Source of the DNA: Purshia tridentata
Taxonomy: Eukaryota > Streptophyta > Magnoliopsida > Rosales > Rosaceae
NCBI GenBank assembly: GCA_003254885.1
Contig: QANT01002165.1
Coordinates: 1-64,000, forward strand
Length of the DNA stretch: 64,000 nucleotides
Direction of reading: 5' to 3'
Shown here: in pieces, positions 1 to 12,308 of the stretch
How positions within the stretch are numbered: the first letter of the stretch is position 1
Layout of the letters: each line of letters starts with the position of its first letter
The notes under the pieces: model-generated
Databases searched by the model: none
The model's input: the letters and a program-made list of their open reading frames with translations, nothing else
What the model was told of the DNA's origin: nothing
Translations under genes and position numbers: made by a program

Positions 1-430
1 AGTGGCTGGGCTCTCTCAGTCCTTTTTTCTTCTTTTTTTTCTTTTGTTTTGTCATTTTTATTTAATTATTAATTATTTATATATTTAATAATAGAAAACT
101 AATCTGAAAAGACTATAATACCCTTAATTTTAACTGAGATATTGACGGAATTAGACGAAGGCATGAAATTGCAAATTTTTTTTAATTCAGGTAGAGGATT
201 AATTCAATGTTTAATTTAAGTAGTGACTTGCAAATAGGAGTATAGTTCAGGTAGATAATTTATAAAAAAACCCTTGTTTTAAATAGTGAAATGTAAAATC
301 GTGCAAAGTTCGATAAGCCTTCTTTTTGTTTTTAGTTTCTTTTATAAAACGCCACTCACGCGCATCGCACGTGAGAATGACCATGGCTCGACGAAGAAAG
401 CAATAGACTTTTTTTTTTGGGGGCTGAAGA
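1..430. other. Intergenic sequence upstream of VPS26
   Basis: AT-rich, T-rich DNA with no convincing gene. Two overlapping frames of 68 and 85 codons lie near 247-543 on opposite strands, but neither has recognisable motifs. The right part probably holds the VPS26 promoter and the start of its leader. Confidence 0.5.
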
Positions 431-574
431 GAGCAAAAGAGTCGAGTATTCACAACTGTCGATCAATGAGAGTAGTTTGTTCGTCTCGTCTGTATTGCCC
501 TAAATCCCCAATTCACAGCTCTTGCCGATCTCCTTGTTTCTAATCCTAAGGCGCAGCTAATTCCTAATCTTCAG

Positions 575-1122
575 GTCCGTATTCAAATTCTTCGTTGTCA
601 AATTACAACATTTCTCTGATTTAAGCTCATTTTCGATTGACTTTGATCTCAATTAGTCCCCATTTTATTGCTATTTTGCACAATTATATATTTAGAGTTG
701 ATTACATATCTATGCAGTTGATTTGGGAAATCTTTTTATCTAGGAGATGTAGGGTTTACAAAATCTGAGCTTTGAAAAAAATCGGGTGGTTGTGCATTTT
801 AGTTGTTGTGATTGACGAAGCATGCATTCACTTTTAGCATTTTAAATTGGGATTTAAGTAGGTGATTTACTATTTTTAAGCATATAACAAATATGTTATT
901 GCATAAACAGAAACTTTTGCGTCTATTTAAAGTGCACAGCATGTGTGTCTAAGTTCACTATTATGATTTCTAAATTTTTTTCTAGTTGAAACTCATGGGT
1001 TTCTAATGAAACTAAAACTTTGGTATTTGGTCATTATGCTTCGTTAGCAGGAGGGCATGCTCTGTTACGTGTTTTCAGATATGATTTTAAATTTTAATAT
1101 ATTTTATCATTGAATTTTGCAG
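575..1122 (+). other. Probable 5'-leader intron of VPS26
   Basis: A CAG/GTCCGT donor at 575 and a T-rich TTTTGCAG acceptor ending at 1122 bracket 548 bases of AT-rich sequence. This joins an upstream leader exon to the exon carrying the VPS26 ATG. The donor is not a consensus one, so the exact 5' site is uncertain. Confidence 0.5.
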
Positions 1123-1168
1123 GTCTGTTGAGAGAGCTATTAGGAATTGGATTTTGATCCTGATCAGC

Positions 1169-4100
1169 ATGGTAAGGTTTCACTAAAGGTTGCTGCAGTC
1201 ATTCTTTTCTTGTGGTTTGTGTGGGTATTGATTTGGCACATTTTCAATTTGTCTCAGAATTACTTAATCGGAGCATTCAAACCATCTTGCAACATCTCAA
1301 TCACATTTGCTGATGCAAAAACTCGCAAGCAGGTAATCTACCTGTAAAGAAAAAAAATTAGAGATGAAACCTTATGCTCCTAATTACTTCCAACAATCAT
1401 TTTATCTTCATGGTTATTTCAGTCTGCTCTTTTCTTGATATTTTTTACCTTCTTTATAATCGGTTTATGTAGGTTTCCTTAAAGAAGGAAAATGGTCAAG
1501 CAGTAGTGGTCCCACTTTTTCAAAGTCAAGAAAACATTTCTGGGAAGGTATATTGTGTAATCGCATTGTTTTATATGTCAAGAATTATGGTGCATCAAAG
1601 TTAAATATTCAAGAAATTGGCTTAGGATGGTTTAGACTATAAAGATTATTAATTTAGTGATGTTTTCTTCATGTGGTGTCATTTTCAGATTTCCATAGAC
1701 CCAATTCAAGGGAAGAAGGTTGAACACAATGGAGTGAAAGTTGAGCTCCTCGGTCAAATAGGTATTTTTATGTTTTGTTGCATGTTTTCTGTGTGGTACA
1801 TATTTCATGACTTGTGAATAGGAGGTTTGATGTGAAAACAGTAGCATGAGATCTTCTTTTTGGAAGATTAAGTGCTAATCTACCTTCTACTTCCAGTAAA
1901 TGTTGCTCCTTACTTCCTGGTCAATAACAGTTTCTAGGACTATTGTTTCTTACCCCTTAATAAGAGCACTCTAAGAAATTTTAACTTGTGATGCAGAGAT
2001 GTACTTTGACAGAGGCAACTTTTATGACTTTACTTCCCTCGGTGAGTACACTTCGGCTTCATTCCATCAGTTTTGGGTAGTTTCTACTCATATTTGAAAC
2101 TAGTTGGTTCATTGTTTTTAATGAACCAAGAAAGAACAACAGCAAGGAACTATCATCCTGACATTCCTTCCAAATTTGAAGATGCTATCAATCACCATAA
2201 CCTTTATATTTCATGTTTAGCCAAAAAAAAAAAAACAAAAAAAAGGTGTTGTGTTCCATTCAATTGGCTTTAACTTTGTAGCTTTACCCCCTCCAACTTT
2301 TTCTAGGAAGTGCTAAGTGTATTGCTTTTGTTTACAGTTCGTGAACTTGATGTTCCTGGAGAGATATATGAAAGGAAAACATATCCTTTTGAGTTTTCTA
2401 CAGTTGAAATGCCATATGAAACTTACAACGGGGTGAATGTGAGGCTTAGGTAAGCCTTAAAGCTTTCAATAGATACTTGTCTTTTTATTCTTATGTTGTT
2501 ATAATGACAGTTTGAGTACTTATATATGTTAAGTTGAAGTTATTTTTTAATGTTTGTTGTCCCACCCATGTTTCTGTCCTTAGAACATATGTTACCTTGT
2601 ATCTGTCCCAACTAATGGAAGAGTAAGAAAATGCAGTAGCATATTTTATGGTGTTTTTTATAGATACTGATGGATATTCCTGGAATGGATTTCATAGATT
2701 TTACATGATTAAAGATATTTGCTCTCCACTTACTTTTCTCTTTTAAAATTTAAGCACAATGTATCTTAGAAAACCCAAATTATGCAGCATGTACCAATGC
2801 ATTAGTTGAGCCGCTTTTGGTTACTCATTAAGTTCTTCACTAATACTTAAGTAATTGAAGTATTTATATCCATTGCCAACTTTAGAATTTTTCTATCGTG
2901 ACCAAAATCAATAATGTAAGTGGGAAACATGATGTTGAATATGATAATTTCTGCTCTGACATATTGTGTTTGTGCTCTTTCTAGGTATGTTCTGAAAGTC
3001 ACTGTTAGTCGTGGTTATGGTGGTAGTATAGTGGAATACCAGGATTTTTTGGTAATCTCTCTCTCCTTTCTCCTCTCTCCTCTCTCCTCCCTCTGTACAT
3101 TTTTTCTGTTTATTATATAGACTCACAACTTTACAAAGTTGCGATCTAAATGATTATCAGTACTATTCACAGTTTATATTGATGTCATTTTGTGCTTCAG
3201 GTTCGCAACTATTCCCCACCTCCATCTATTAACAATAGCATCAAGGTGAGTACATTAATCTAATGTTTGTATGGTGAATATCTTAACCTGACTCTTTGAC
3301 ATTCATCTTACAAGGGATTAACAAATAGGGACTCTGGTATACTGGAGAAAGATGCTTGCTTTCCCCATTCACCCATTTGTTTAGTACCATTTTATCTTCA
3401 TGTTGCATCTATTTAGTGTGCTTCAAAGCTAGCCCCATTATTAATCCTTCCTCAATAAATCTTATAATCTTATTGCCTTCTCAGATGGAAGTGGGAATTG
3501 AGGATTGTCTGCATATTGAGTTTGAGTACAACAAGAGCAAGTAAGTTCCAGCATATTTCGTGTCCAGGGTTTTCAATTTATTGTTAGTGGTTTACATGCA
3601 CGAGATGAAATCTGGAAACATTGGGTTGGCTGTTGACTCGATCCTGTTCCAGCCTTTACAGCCATAGCCTGAGTTCACTTGTATAGGGTGGGGTTTGTAC
3701 AAGGAGAACTTCATGCCTAGAGCGTAGTTAATTGGAAATATGATATTTTTATCAAAAAGGAAAACATTTTGGTATTAATTATTGGTGTGTTAATATTTAG
3801 GTACCATCTGAAAGATGTTATTATTGGCAAGATATATTTTCTTCTTGTAAGAATCAAGATAAAGAATATGGATCTTGAGATCAGGCGTCGAGAGTCAACA
3901 GGGTCAGGGCCCAATACCCATGTTGAGACAGAGACACTTGCTAAGTTTGAGTTGATGGATGGTGCTCCAGTCAGAGGTATTTAAATTCTTCTGCTTTCTT
4001 ATATATTCTGAGTAATGCTGATGGTGGTGGGAAGGTGGCTTCAACATAACAAGGCTTATATGTGTAGTTCGACAAACACATTACTATTGAAAAACTTTTG

Positions 4101-4424
4101 ACCATATTTGTATTTCTAAATTGGGATGATCAGGTAAAATGTGAATGAAGGTTTTAGAAAACAGTTGATTTACTTCTGAGTTTGCTGCATATATTCAATA
4201 TTCCAGGGCTGGATGGCTTACATGCATATATGGTTGCCTTTTCAGGTGAATCCATTCCAATTAGACTGTTTCTTAGCCCTTATGAACTGACACCAACACA
4301 TCGCAACATCAATAACAAATTCAGCGTGAAGTATTATTTGAATCTTGTTCTGGTCGATGAAGAGGACCGGCGGTATTTCAAGCAGCAAGAGATCACTATA
4401 TACAGGCTTCAAGAGACTTCATGA
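1169..4424 (+). CDS. VPS26: Vacuolar protein sorting-associated protein 26 (retromer core subunit)
   Basis: This gene encodes the arrestin-fold subunit of the retromer core complex (VPS26-VPS29-VPS35), which recycles vacuolar sorting receptors on endosomal and prevacuolar membranes. Eleven coding exons: 1169-1171, 1258-1332, 1473-1547, 1689-1761, 1997-2041, 2338-2449, 2985-3051, 3201-3245, 3485-3540, 3801-3976 and 4246-4424. They give 301 aa, the usual plant length. Diagnostic stretches include NYLIGAFKPSCNISITF near the N-terminus, RELDVPGEIYERKTYPFEFS in the middle, and FSVKYYLNLVLVDEEDRRYF before the C-terminal YRLQETS. The start is unusual: the ATG is the last three bases of its exon, directly before a GTAAGG donor, and Asn2 opens the next exon. 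The 5' leader seems to have a further intron (about 575-1122). It lies tail to tail with the rhodanese gene. Family assignment is very secure; paralogue A versus B cannot be told. Confidence 0.95.
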
Positions 4425-4985
4425 TCACTCATCTCATATTATATCCCCATTTGATCCGGTTAATAAGGAAAAGAAGATAAATGATCTCATGACACCTTGT
4501 AAAGCTTAAAATTTTTAGGATCTTATTGCACTACAATGACTTGCTATTATTGCTGAGTTTCAATTTGATAGTCCTGTTGCAAGTTATGTATGTACATGGA
4601 CGGTGGAAAGAGACAAGATCTCTGGTTGCGGTTATGATAAATCATCCTGTATCTCTAACTTTTGTGAGTCTGTATCTCTAGCTTTTGTGAGTTACCATTA
4701 CAGAAAAAACACCCTTTGGTTTGAAAAAAATTATCCACATGCTATGTTTGAATTATTAGTCTGCAACCTCTATTATATTTTCTGTACAGTAGTGCCAGAA
4801 ATTGCCAAAAAATGTTGGTATTGTCATTACAACAAGACCATTGAAATTCCACACGGAAACCTTTTTACTAATAAGAGATTTACATCAGAATTCAGAAGTG
4901 CTGTTAGTTATGGCTAACAATTCATTAGCACTCACTCAGTTTAGGGGCAAAACATGGGATCCTTTGGAATTTGGAAGCCAATGCT

Positions 4986-6348
4986 TCACTCTTCTTGTGA
5001 AACTGATGCCAGTCCCTCTTTGAACCACGCGTAAAGGCCCCCTTCTAAGTGGAACACATTGGTATAACCGTTGAGGACAAGCAAGTATGCTGCTATCAGT
5101 GATCTGTATGTACGTACGTAAGGAATTGTAGGATGAGTAATCTCAATCACACATGGAGAACAAACAAGCACATTTGAAACTCTAATGAAATTGAGTTTGA
5201 GGGAATAAACCTTGACTGTTGACCTTCTGGCAGATTTTGGGTTGGTTTCATTGTACCTCCGGCTGCGCAAGCCACTATTATCTTAGCCTCCTTATCTAGT
5301 TTTGATTCCACAACTGTTATCATGCACATACCAAACCCCGAACACCAAACAGTTGAATTAGTGTTTCTCAATAGGATGTAAGTTGTCTAAAGGACTAAGC
5401 AACTATTGAAATACTTTGTATGAATTCAGGATTCTCTTCTGTGCCAGCAAAGATGCCAAAAAATGCAAATGCAGCTCGCCGGGCAATGTCCCATGCAGTC
5501 CACTCCTTTATGAGTCTGTATATTTGCACGTTAATAGCACCCGGTGGATGAGCCTACATGCACCAGAAACATTCATTTTTCTGGTAATTTATTCAGTTTC
5601 TACTATAAATGAAATGCAATGACATGGTGAGCAGCCGACCTCTTTGAATTCTGCTTCAGGCCGTACGTCAAGAATCACGAAGTTGTTTTCTTTTTGAAGT
5701 CGCAGAGCTTCTTTCACATCCACACTCCTCACCTGCAAAATGGAACAAAATGAGCCCTATGCAATCGTTGAAGATTGGGGAGCTATCTAGCAGAAGTAGA
5801 AAAACTATAGCAGTTCTCCTAGTTGGGCTAATAGACTGAGAATGTCAGAGATTGAAAAGTCTCCAGTTCCAGCTACTTGGATAGATTTGAAACTTGAGAG
5901 CTTTGATTGAACTTGTATCTACTTCACTTCTTGCTCTTCTATTGGAGGTTGGTCTGTGTGTGTACCTTTTTCTGCAGCAGAAGCTCCCTCTTGGTCTTCC
6001 AGTCCTCTTCAGCTAATCTCCAAAAGAAGAGAAATAACAAACCACGTGAGGGTTGATTCAAGAGATATACATAAAATGAAAATCATACAATTATTTTAGT
6101 AGTCATATTAGAGTTTGTTTACCTGGTGATTTGGCTGGTTTTGTTGCTGCACTACGAATTTTCAGGCCCCTTGGAATGGTCTGTGATGGCAATTGTTGCC
6201 TTGTGGATCTTACTGATCTGACTGTGAGCCAGCAGGTACTGTGATTATGCTGACAATGTTTTGAGGCAAATCCCAATGGGGAGGATTGAAAATTTGGATG
6301 TAAAGAAGATGAAGATGAGTGTAGGGTGATTGAAGTAAGAGAAGCCAT
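4986..6348 (-). CDS. STR14: Plastid rhodanese-like (sulfurtransferase) domain protein, STR14 type
   Basis: A single-domain rhodanese-like protein, 241 aa from six exons (minus strand order): 6123-6348, 5966-6012, 5640-5732, 5415-5553, 5211-5313 and 4986-5103. The first about 65 residues are Ser/Thr/Arg-rich and nearly free of acidic residues, as expected for a chloroplast transit peptide. The rhodanese fold follows: VILDVRPEAEFKEAHPPGAI is the first signature, and IIVACAAGGTMKPTQNLPEG holds the probable active-site Cys in a loop longer than the usual five residues. The end reads LIAAYLLVLNGYTNVFHLEG followed by GLYAWFKEGL. The extended loop makes classical thiosulfate sulfurtransferase activity uncertain. 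In Arabidopsis STR14 (At4g27700) is next to VPS26B, as here, which supports the name; STR10 is the alternative. Confidence 0.85.
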
Positions 6349-6359
6349 TTTATGAATGG

Positions 6360-8230
6360 TCTCAACTATATTTGTAGCTATTAGAATTTCAGATCATAAT
6401 CTGGTTATAGATCAGGTACTACTGCAACAAGAAACAATTTGTTTTCCTGTCTCAGCTTGTATGTCCTGCTTTTATTTGATGGATTGAGGTCTTTTGAGTG
6501 CTTGATTTGAAAGCAACTGGGCCATGGATATTGTAAAATTTTATCTCTCCCAGAATCTGAGCTTGTGGTGGATATTCAACAAGGGTCTCTTTTCTATTGC
6601 TATTTTGAAGTTCTATCATCCTCACCTCTTTGTTCTGTAGCAGGACCATTTAACCCAAAACGATAAATGCTTCTCTCAACCTGGTTGGGTGGGAGACGGC
6701 CTTTATTGCTAGCTTTTAGTACAATTCTTCTAAATTATGACCAGCATGACGACATGCTATTACAATTTGATTTGTAAATTTATTCTTTAAAATTATTAAT
6801 TTTTTTACTTTATCCCATGCTAGAGAATTTTCGTCTTTTCATCCATTTAGACAAAAAAAATTTAAAACTTAAAATATTAAAATATTAAAAGAAAACAATA
6901 ATTGTACCGATTGATAAGTGTGACTTACGCAAAAGAGTATTTATATAGCATACGAATTAAATAGTGTTTGTAAAAATATACGAAGTTGTCACTTGTTTCT
7001 AAAATATATATACGAAGTTGTGACTTGTTTCTAAAATATATATTTACGAAGTTGGACTATAAAACATGGCTACATGGCATGGACTGCGAGGAGTTGGTAA
7101 AGCATTTGGCACTGCCATTACAATTAAAGTACTAAGGCTACACATTTCTACACATTTCTATATTCGAAGTCAGCATCAATCATATGATATGTACGTGAGC
7201 ATTAATTAGCACGTCTCCTGAATTGAAAGTAGCCCAAAATATATAGGACGGTTAGTTCGAATCAGTTCATATTATGAATTAAAAACCAAAATCAAAGTTC
7301 AATGAATGCTGTTATAAATATGTTCTAGGGCCTTTATTTCTTAAATGCTAGTGTAATTAAGTCAAGAGCAAAAATAACGGTTTTCATATAAGGGACATAT
7401 TTTTGTATAGTAGGCGTTTTTTCATATCAAAAACGTGTTTCGTATGAAAAGTGATTTCTTGTATAAAAACATTTTCTCATATAAATGACGTTATTAAAAA
7501 ACAATTTTAGTGCGGTTACATTAAGAGCATTTTCCCTTTTCCTTGTTAATTATATGCTTAATAATTATCAACCGGTGTAATTAAGTTCATACTGGCTTTA
7601 TTTCTTAAATGCTGAGCATCATCTCTAAGTTTCCGTTTTTTGTTTTGGATCATAAAATGGATAATTTAGCACTTGATATAAATTATAATTGAATCCCACA
7701 CCAACAAAATCATCAAATTCATGAAAATTCCCATAGAAATCCTAGACGGCCTTTCCAGTACAAGATCCAATGGGTACCCGTTGGATTTTGAGTTTGGGGC
7801 TGTTAATAATTGTTAAATCACTCAAAAGAACCACCGACACCAACAATACTCTCTCACGCAACCTGATGTCGCCACGTGTCGGATTGACGCAATCGGGGAT
7901 TTATAAAATATAATAGCGCGTCCTCGCAGTTTCTCTCTTCTGCAGTCCCACCGGTGCCTATTCCTACAACTTTCCCACTCTTCTTTTTCTACAATTTTGG
8001 AGTCAACAGATTTTAGATCGGCACAAAAGTCAAATGTACAAGCCTATACTGCACAACACATGATTTGTCGAAATATAAGTTTAACAGAGGATACAAGCCC
8101 CACCTTCTCCTTCTGCCACCCCTCGTTGTGTATATATAACACAATCCATTTCTCTCTTCACGTACCTTGGAATCTCACTCTCTCTCTCTCTCCCTCTCCC
8201 CTGCCCTCTCTCTGTTACAGTGCAGTAGGT
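6360..8230. other. Intergenic region between STR14 and the MFS transporter
   Basis: No gene could be supported in about 1.9 kb. 6700-7600 is AT-rich, and 7370-7510 has several short inverted and repeated motifs around TTTCATAT that might be an eroded transposon. About 7860-7930 has GC-richer promoter-like DNA with a CACGTG-type ACGT core (GCCACGTGTCGG), a typical G-box/ABRE motif. A CT-rich leader (about 8178-8215) precedes the MFS start codon. Confidence 0.45.
7869..7881. promoter_or_regulatory. G-box / ABRE-like ACGT element upstream of the MFS gene
   Basis: The sequence GCCACGTGTCGG contains CACGTG, the palindromic G-box bound by plant bZIP and bHLH factors, and overlaps an ABRE-like core. 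It lies about 360 bases before the MFS start codon. Its function is inferred from the motif alone. Confidence 0.35.
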
Positions 8231-8234
8231 AGCA

Positions 8235-8413
8235 ATGGAGGTATTCTACTACATGGTGTTTGGGGTATTGGGGGTGGTGGTGGCAGCGATGGAGCTCAGC
8301 AAGAGCAACAAAGACCGAATCAATACCCCATCAGCTTTTAATTCTTTCAAGAACAATTACCTCGTCGTTTACTCTCTCATGATGGGTACCCTCTAGATCT
8401 CAACCCACATCAC

Positions 8414-8473
<60 letters not shown>

Positions 8474-11400
8474 TTATATACGTGTATGTGCAAATGTATG
8501 TATGTCTACGTCTGGATTTGGTGAATTGAATTGGGATCTGATCTGATGTTGCTAGTAAGTTTTTCGGAGTTACCAAGTGGAATTGTAACTACCAAATTGT
8601 GAGATCTGTGCTCCACTCTGTTTCCTGATGGTCTTAATAGTTTTTGGACATACTTAGATAAGAATTTTGGAATTCTTTTATTGTTTCTCAAAGAAAAATG
8701 ACGGTGGCATTGCTTTCATTTTGGCTCTTTTAGCCGGAATAGTAGTTTCAAGATGCTAGCCACTTACTGCCTTTACAGATTTAATTGGTGATTGGGATGT
8801 TGGATCTGGATCGGACTGGTGTAATGGATTACTCAGTCTGTTGCCACAGCTGGTTCCTTTTAACTTATTGATGGACTAGTCATGGTCACAGTAATTGATA
8901 TGCGCATCATAAGTAATTGCATGTGGTACTTCAAAATGTCTCAGAACTTTTTAATTGGTATAGCCGTTTAGTAGTCATGTTATGAATTTGAGTGAAAATT
9001 ACTAAATATGTTTGAATTTTTCTAATTTGAGTGGAAATGGTCAAAATCAAATTACTGAACAATTCTTGTTTATGTGGCAATAGCCGGGGACTGGTTGCAG
9101 GGTCCTTATGTCTACTACCTGTATAGTACATATGGATTTGGAAAAGGGGAGATTGGACAGCTTTTCATTGCTGGTTTTGGCTCCTCCATGTTGTTTGGGA
9201 CAATTGTTGGATCTCTAGCAGACAAACAGTGAGATTTCCCTCTGAATTTTTTGATGGTTATTAGACATTAATAGCATTTTTTTAACTGATGATGTCTTTA
9301 TTTAGGGGTCGAAAGAGGGCCTGTGTGACTTATTGTATAACTTACATACTGAGCTGCATCACCAAGCATTCTCCTCACTACAATGTTTTGATGTTGGGCC
9401 GTATTCTGGGAGGTATTGCCACATCACTTCTATTTTCAGCATTTGAGTCATGGCTTGTTGCAGAACACAACAAGGTAAGGGGTCATTGCTCTGCCCATCC
9501 ATTATAGTTGTAATTGTTACTTAAAAATTCACACTAGATGTATAGTTTCTTTGGATGGTGAGTTTCTAGTTTTCCAGCAATGTCTAAACAGTAAACACTA
9601 TCAGCTTGTACCATGTGATTAATATGGTCTCTTTGTCTTTAAAAGTTACTATTAACATTCAGGTTTATATTATTCATACGCAAAAAACTTTCTTGGGGTG
9701 CAAAGTTTGTTTCCTTCTTCCATTTTGATGTGCTGTGTTTCCTTTTGTTGTGGTGTTAACTGTGTACCATTGATTTCTTCTTGAAACGTTACCCACTTAC
9801 ATCAATAAATCATATATGTGATGTTCCTCTTAAACTTTGCAGAGGGGTTTTGAACAACAATGGTTGTCAATAACATTCTCAAAGGCAATATTTCTTGGTA
9901 ATGGTGTTGTTGCTATCTTGGCTGGGTTGCTTGGAAATACACTTGTTGATGCATTGGCTCTTGGGCCTGTGGCACCCTTTGATGCTGCTTCATGCTTTCT
10001 TACAATTGGAATGTTTGTCATTGTATTCACATGGACGGAGAATTATGGAGATCCTTCAGAGAGCAAGGACTTGCTTACCCAATTTCGGGGTGCTGCTGTG
10101 GCCATTGCTTCTGGTAGAGTCTTAACCCTCTATACTATAAACTTGAGATAATATCAGATGATAAATTGTGTATAAACGATGGTAAAATATGGAAATTCAG
10201 TGTAGGTTTTGTACCTAACCATTATCCACTAATCCCTTACAGGAGATCTTTTATATAGACAGAGAAATGAGGACCTGCGAATTTTTTATGCATCAACATT
10301 AGCTTTTTCTTTTCGTCTTTTTTCAACCTCATGGTCTATTTTTCAGTTACATTGAAGTCTTTTTTGTTGTGTTTTCATTTGTTCTTCCCCCTTGTTCCAC
10401 AAGCTATGTTTTCCACCTCATTTAGTGTTTTCTTTTGTGTGGTTCAGATGAGAAAATTGCATTACTGGGTGCAATACAGTCTCTGTTTGAAGGTTCGATG
10501 TATACCTTTGTGTTCCTCTGGACTCCTGCTTTGAGCCCAAATGATGAAGAGATTCCACATGGCTTTATTTTTGCAACTTTCATGCTGTCTTCAATGCTTG
10601 GAAGCTCCCTTGCATCTCGGTTGATGGCTCGCCAATCACCCAGAGTAGAGAGCTATATGCAGATTGTCTTTGCCGTCTCAGCTACCTCTCTCCTGCTTCC
10701 CATTTTTACCAATGTGTGTTCTGGATTCCATTGCGTCTTTTAATTATCTTATAATCTTGTGATGTTCTCTAACATTTCTAATTTCAAACAGTTCTTGGTA
10801 GAACCTTCAAAGGTGAAAAGAGGGAGCATCTCTTTTGCAGGTTGTATCCAGCTTCTTGGATTCTGTGCCTTTGAGGCTTGTGTAGGACTATTCTGGCCAT
10901 CCATTATGAAGATGAGATCCCAGTACATTCCTGAGGAGGCCAGGAGCACGATCATGAACTTCTTCCGCATTCCTCTCAATATTTTTGTCTGCATTGTGCT
11001 ATATAATGTACGTTGCAAGCTGTTCTTCAATATGATTTCTGACCTTAACATTGCATTAGACCTGGGGATGTGGGGTGATATAGACATACTGTTAGCAACC
11101 TTCTTTGTGCATATTGACTGTGGAACTTATGGGTGCAGCTGAGAAATGTTCTAACCAAAAATAGAAAAAAGAAACAAGAGAATGTGAATTTGTGTCTTTC
11201 TCTCTCTACTCCTGTAACTAACTAGTTGGCTGTGTTTGTGTTTGAAGGTTGATGCATTCCCCATGACCGTTATGTTTGGTATGTGCTCGATTTTCCTCTT
11301 TGTAGCATGTCTCTTGCAGAGGCGCCTCCTGGCAATTGCAGAGAAGCCTAGTAAGTCCATCTTCACTCCATAATCTTGCTACTCTAGTTGGGACTAAAAG

Positions 11401-11680
11401 CAATTTGTTTAGGCCTCCATGTGGTGAAAATCTAAAGAACGTTACTCAGTGTTGGTCCCACTAATGTTGGATCCTTGGAGGTTGAGTTTTAAATATTGTA
11501 GTAAAAAACAAAAATGAACTGAAACTTTCCAACATTGAATCCTACATATATGTACTTATATCATCCAACACCTCATTTCTTGGTGCTTATGTTTGGAATT
11601 ATTTGGATCTGTTAACAGAGACTGAAGATAGGCTAGCATCGAAGGAAAGGGACACCGAGGCAGATCCATTAAACCTTTAA
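8235..11680 (+). CDS. Major facilitator superfamily protein, molybdate-anion transporter (MFSD5) type
   Basis: A 460-aa multi-pass membrane protein of the MFS_5 (DUF791) family. Human MFSD5 and algal MOT2 in this family are linked to molybdate uptake; plant members, such as Arabidopsis At4g27720, are poorly characterised. Eight exons: 8235-8385, 9084-9228, 9306-9474, 9843-10113, 10448-10713, 10792-11007, 11248-11350 and 11619-11680. The N-terminus MEVFYYMVFGVLGVVVAAME is the first membrane span. AGDWLQGPYVYYLYSTYGF is a family signature. GSLADKQGRKRACVTYC is the MFS motif-A loop between spans 2 and 3, and LGRILGGIATSLLFSAFESW is the glycine-rich span 4. The last exon gives a hydrophilic acidic tail. 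Intron 1 carries a long CT/TA microsatellite. The family is secure; the substrate is inference. Confidence 0.9.
8413..8475 (+). repeat. (CT)n microsatellite followed by (TA)n, in intron 1 of the MFS gene
   Basis: A run of about 24 CT units is followed directly by a short TA/TTTA run. It lies just inside the first intron, about 30 bases after the donor. Such compound repeats are usually length-polymorphic. Confidence 0.9.
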
Positions 11681-11689
11681 ATGATGCTG

Positions 11690-12308
11690 AGCTGACAGAC
11701 CACCAGACCTTTTGAGAGGTTGAAAACAGCCACCAAATTCATTCAATATACTGGTAAAGTTGTTAACTAAGGTGAATTCAATTCAAAAGGTGAAGGTTGG
11801 TATGCATAAGGAAACCAGTGGTCTGCCCAACAAAGATGGGAAAGGGTTCAACTTTGGTAGTTGTTTTTTGGCTGTCAATCATTACGGTAGTGAATTAGTT
11901 GTTGCAAATTTTTCGGGAAAGGAATCATCCTACTCTTTGTAATGCCATTGTTATTCTTTTACAGTATCTATAGCCTATATTTTTCTTCATTAATTTATAT
12001 GAAACTGTACCTATGATTTAGCTATTCAAAAATTTTTTTTTATGATCTCTGTTTTTACCTTCAACCAAAATGGATTGGATGCTTAAAGTTAAAGTCTTGC
12101 ATTCCTAGGATAATTGAATTATTGTAATTGCTTTGGTAAAAAAAGAAGAATTATTATTATTGGCTTTTGGGCTTTATGAAAAAGAAACTGTAAATAGACG
12201 TTGGGCTCTGTTCGTGCAACCCAACCAGTCTCTTTTATGTAAATGTCGTTGGGCTTAATGAGTTTCTGTAAATAAAAAAATAAATTTAAAAAATTATTAC
12301 TTTGTTAT
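11690..12308. other. 3' flank of the MFS gene
   Basis: Probable 3' untranslated region followed by AT-rich spacer. A 60-codon frame at 11760-11942 has no recognisable motif and is taken as non-coding. Nothing else is seen up to the foldback element. Confidence 0.4.

Noticed and set aside
1147-1347. 66-codon frame reading through into VPS26 exon 2
   Set aside because: It reads through the 86-base intron. Splicing 1171 to 1258 restores the family's conserved Met-Asn-Tyr start.
6780-7540. Possible transposon in AT-rich DNA with TTTCATAT-type repeats
   Set aside because: No terminal inverted repeats or flanking duplications could be matched, so boundaries are unsupported.
8413-8475. CT/TA repeat as a regulatory element
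   Set aside because: A plain compound microsatellite within an intron; no further evidence of function.
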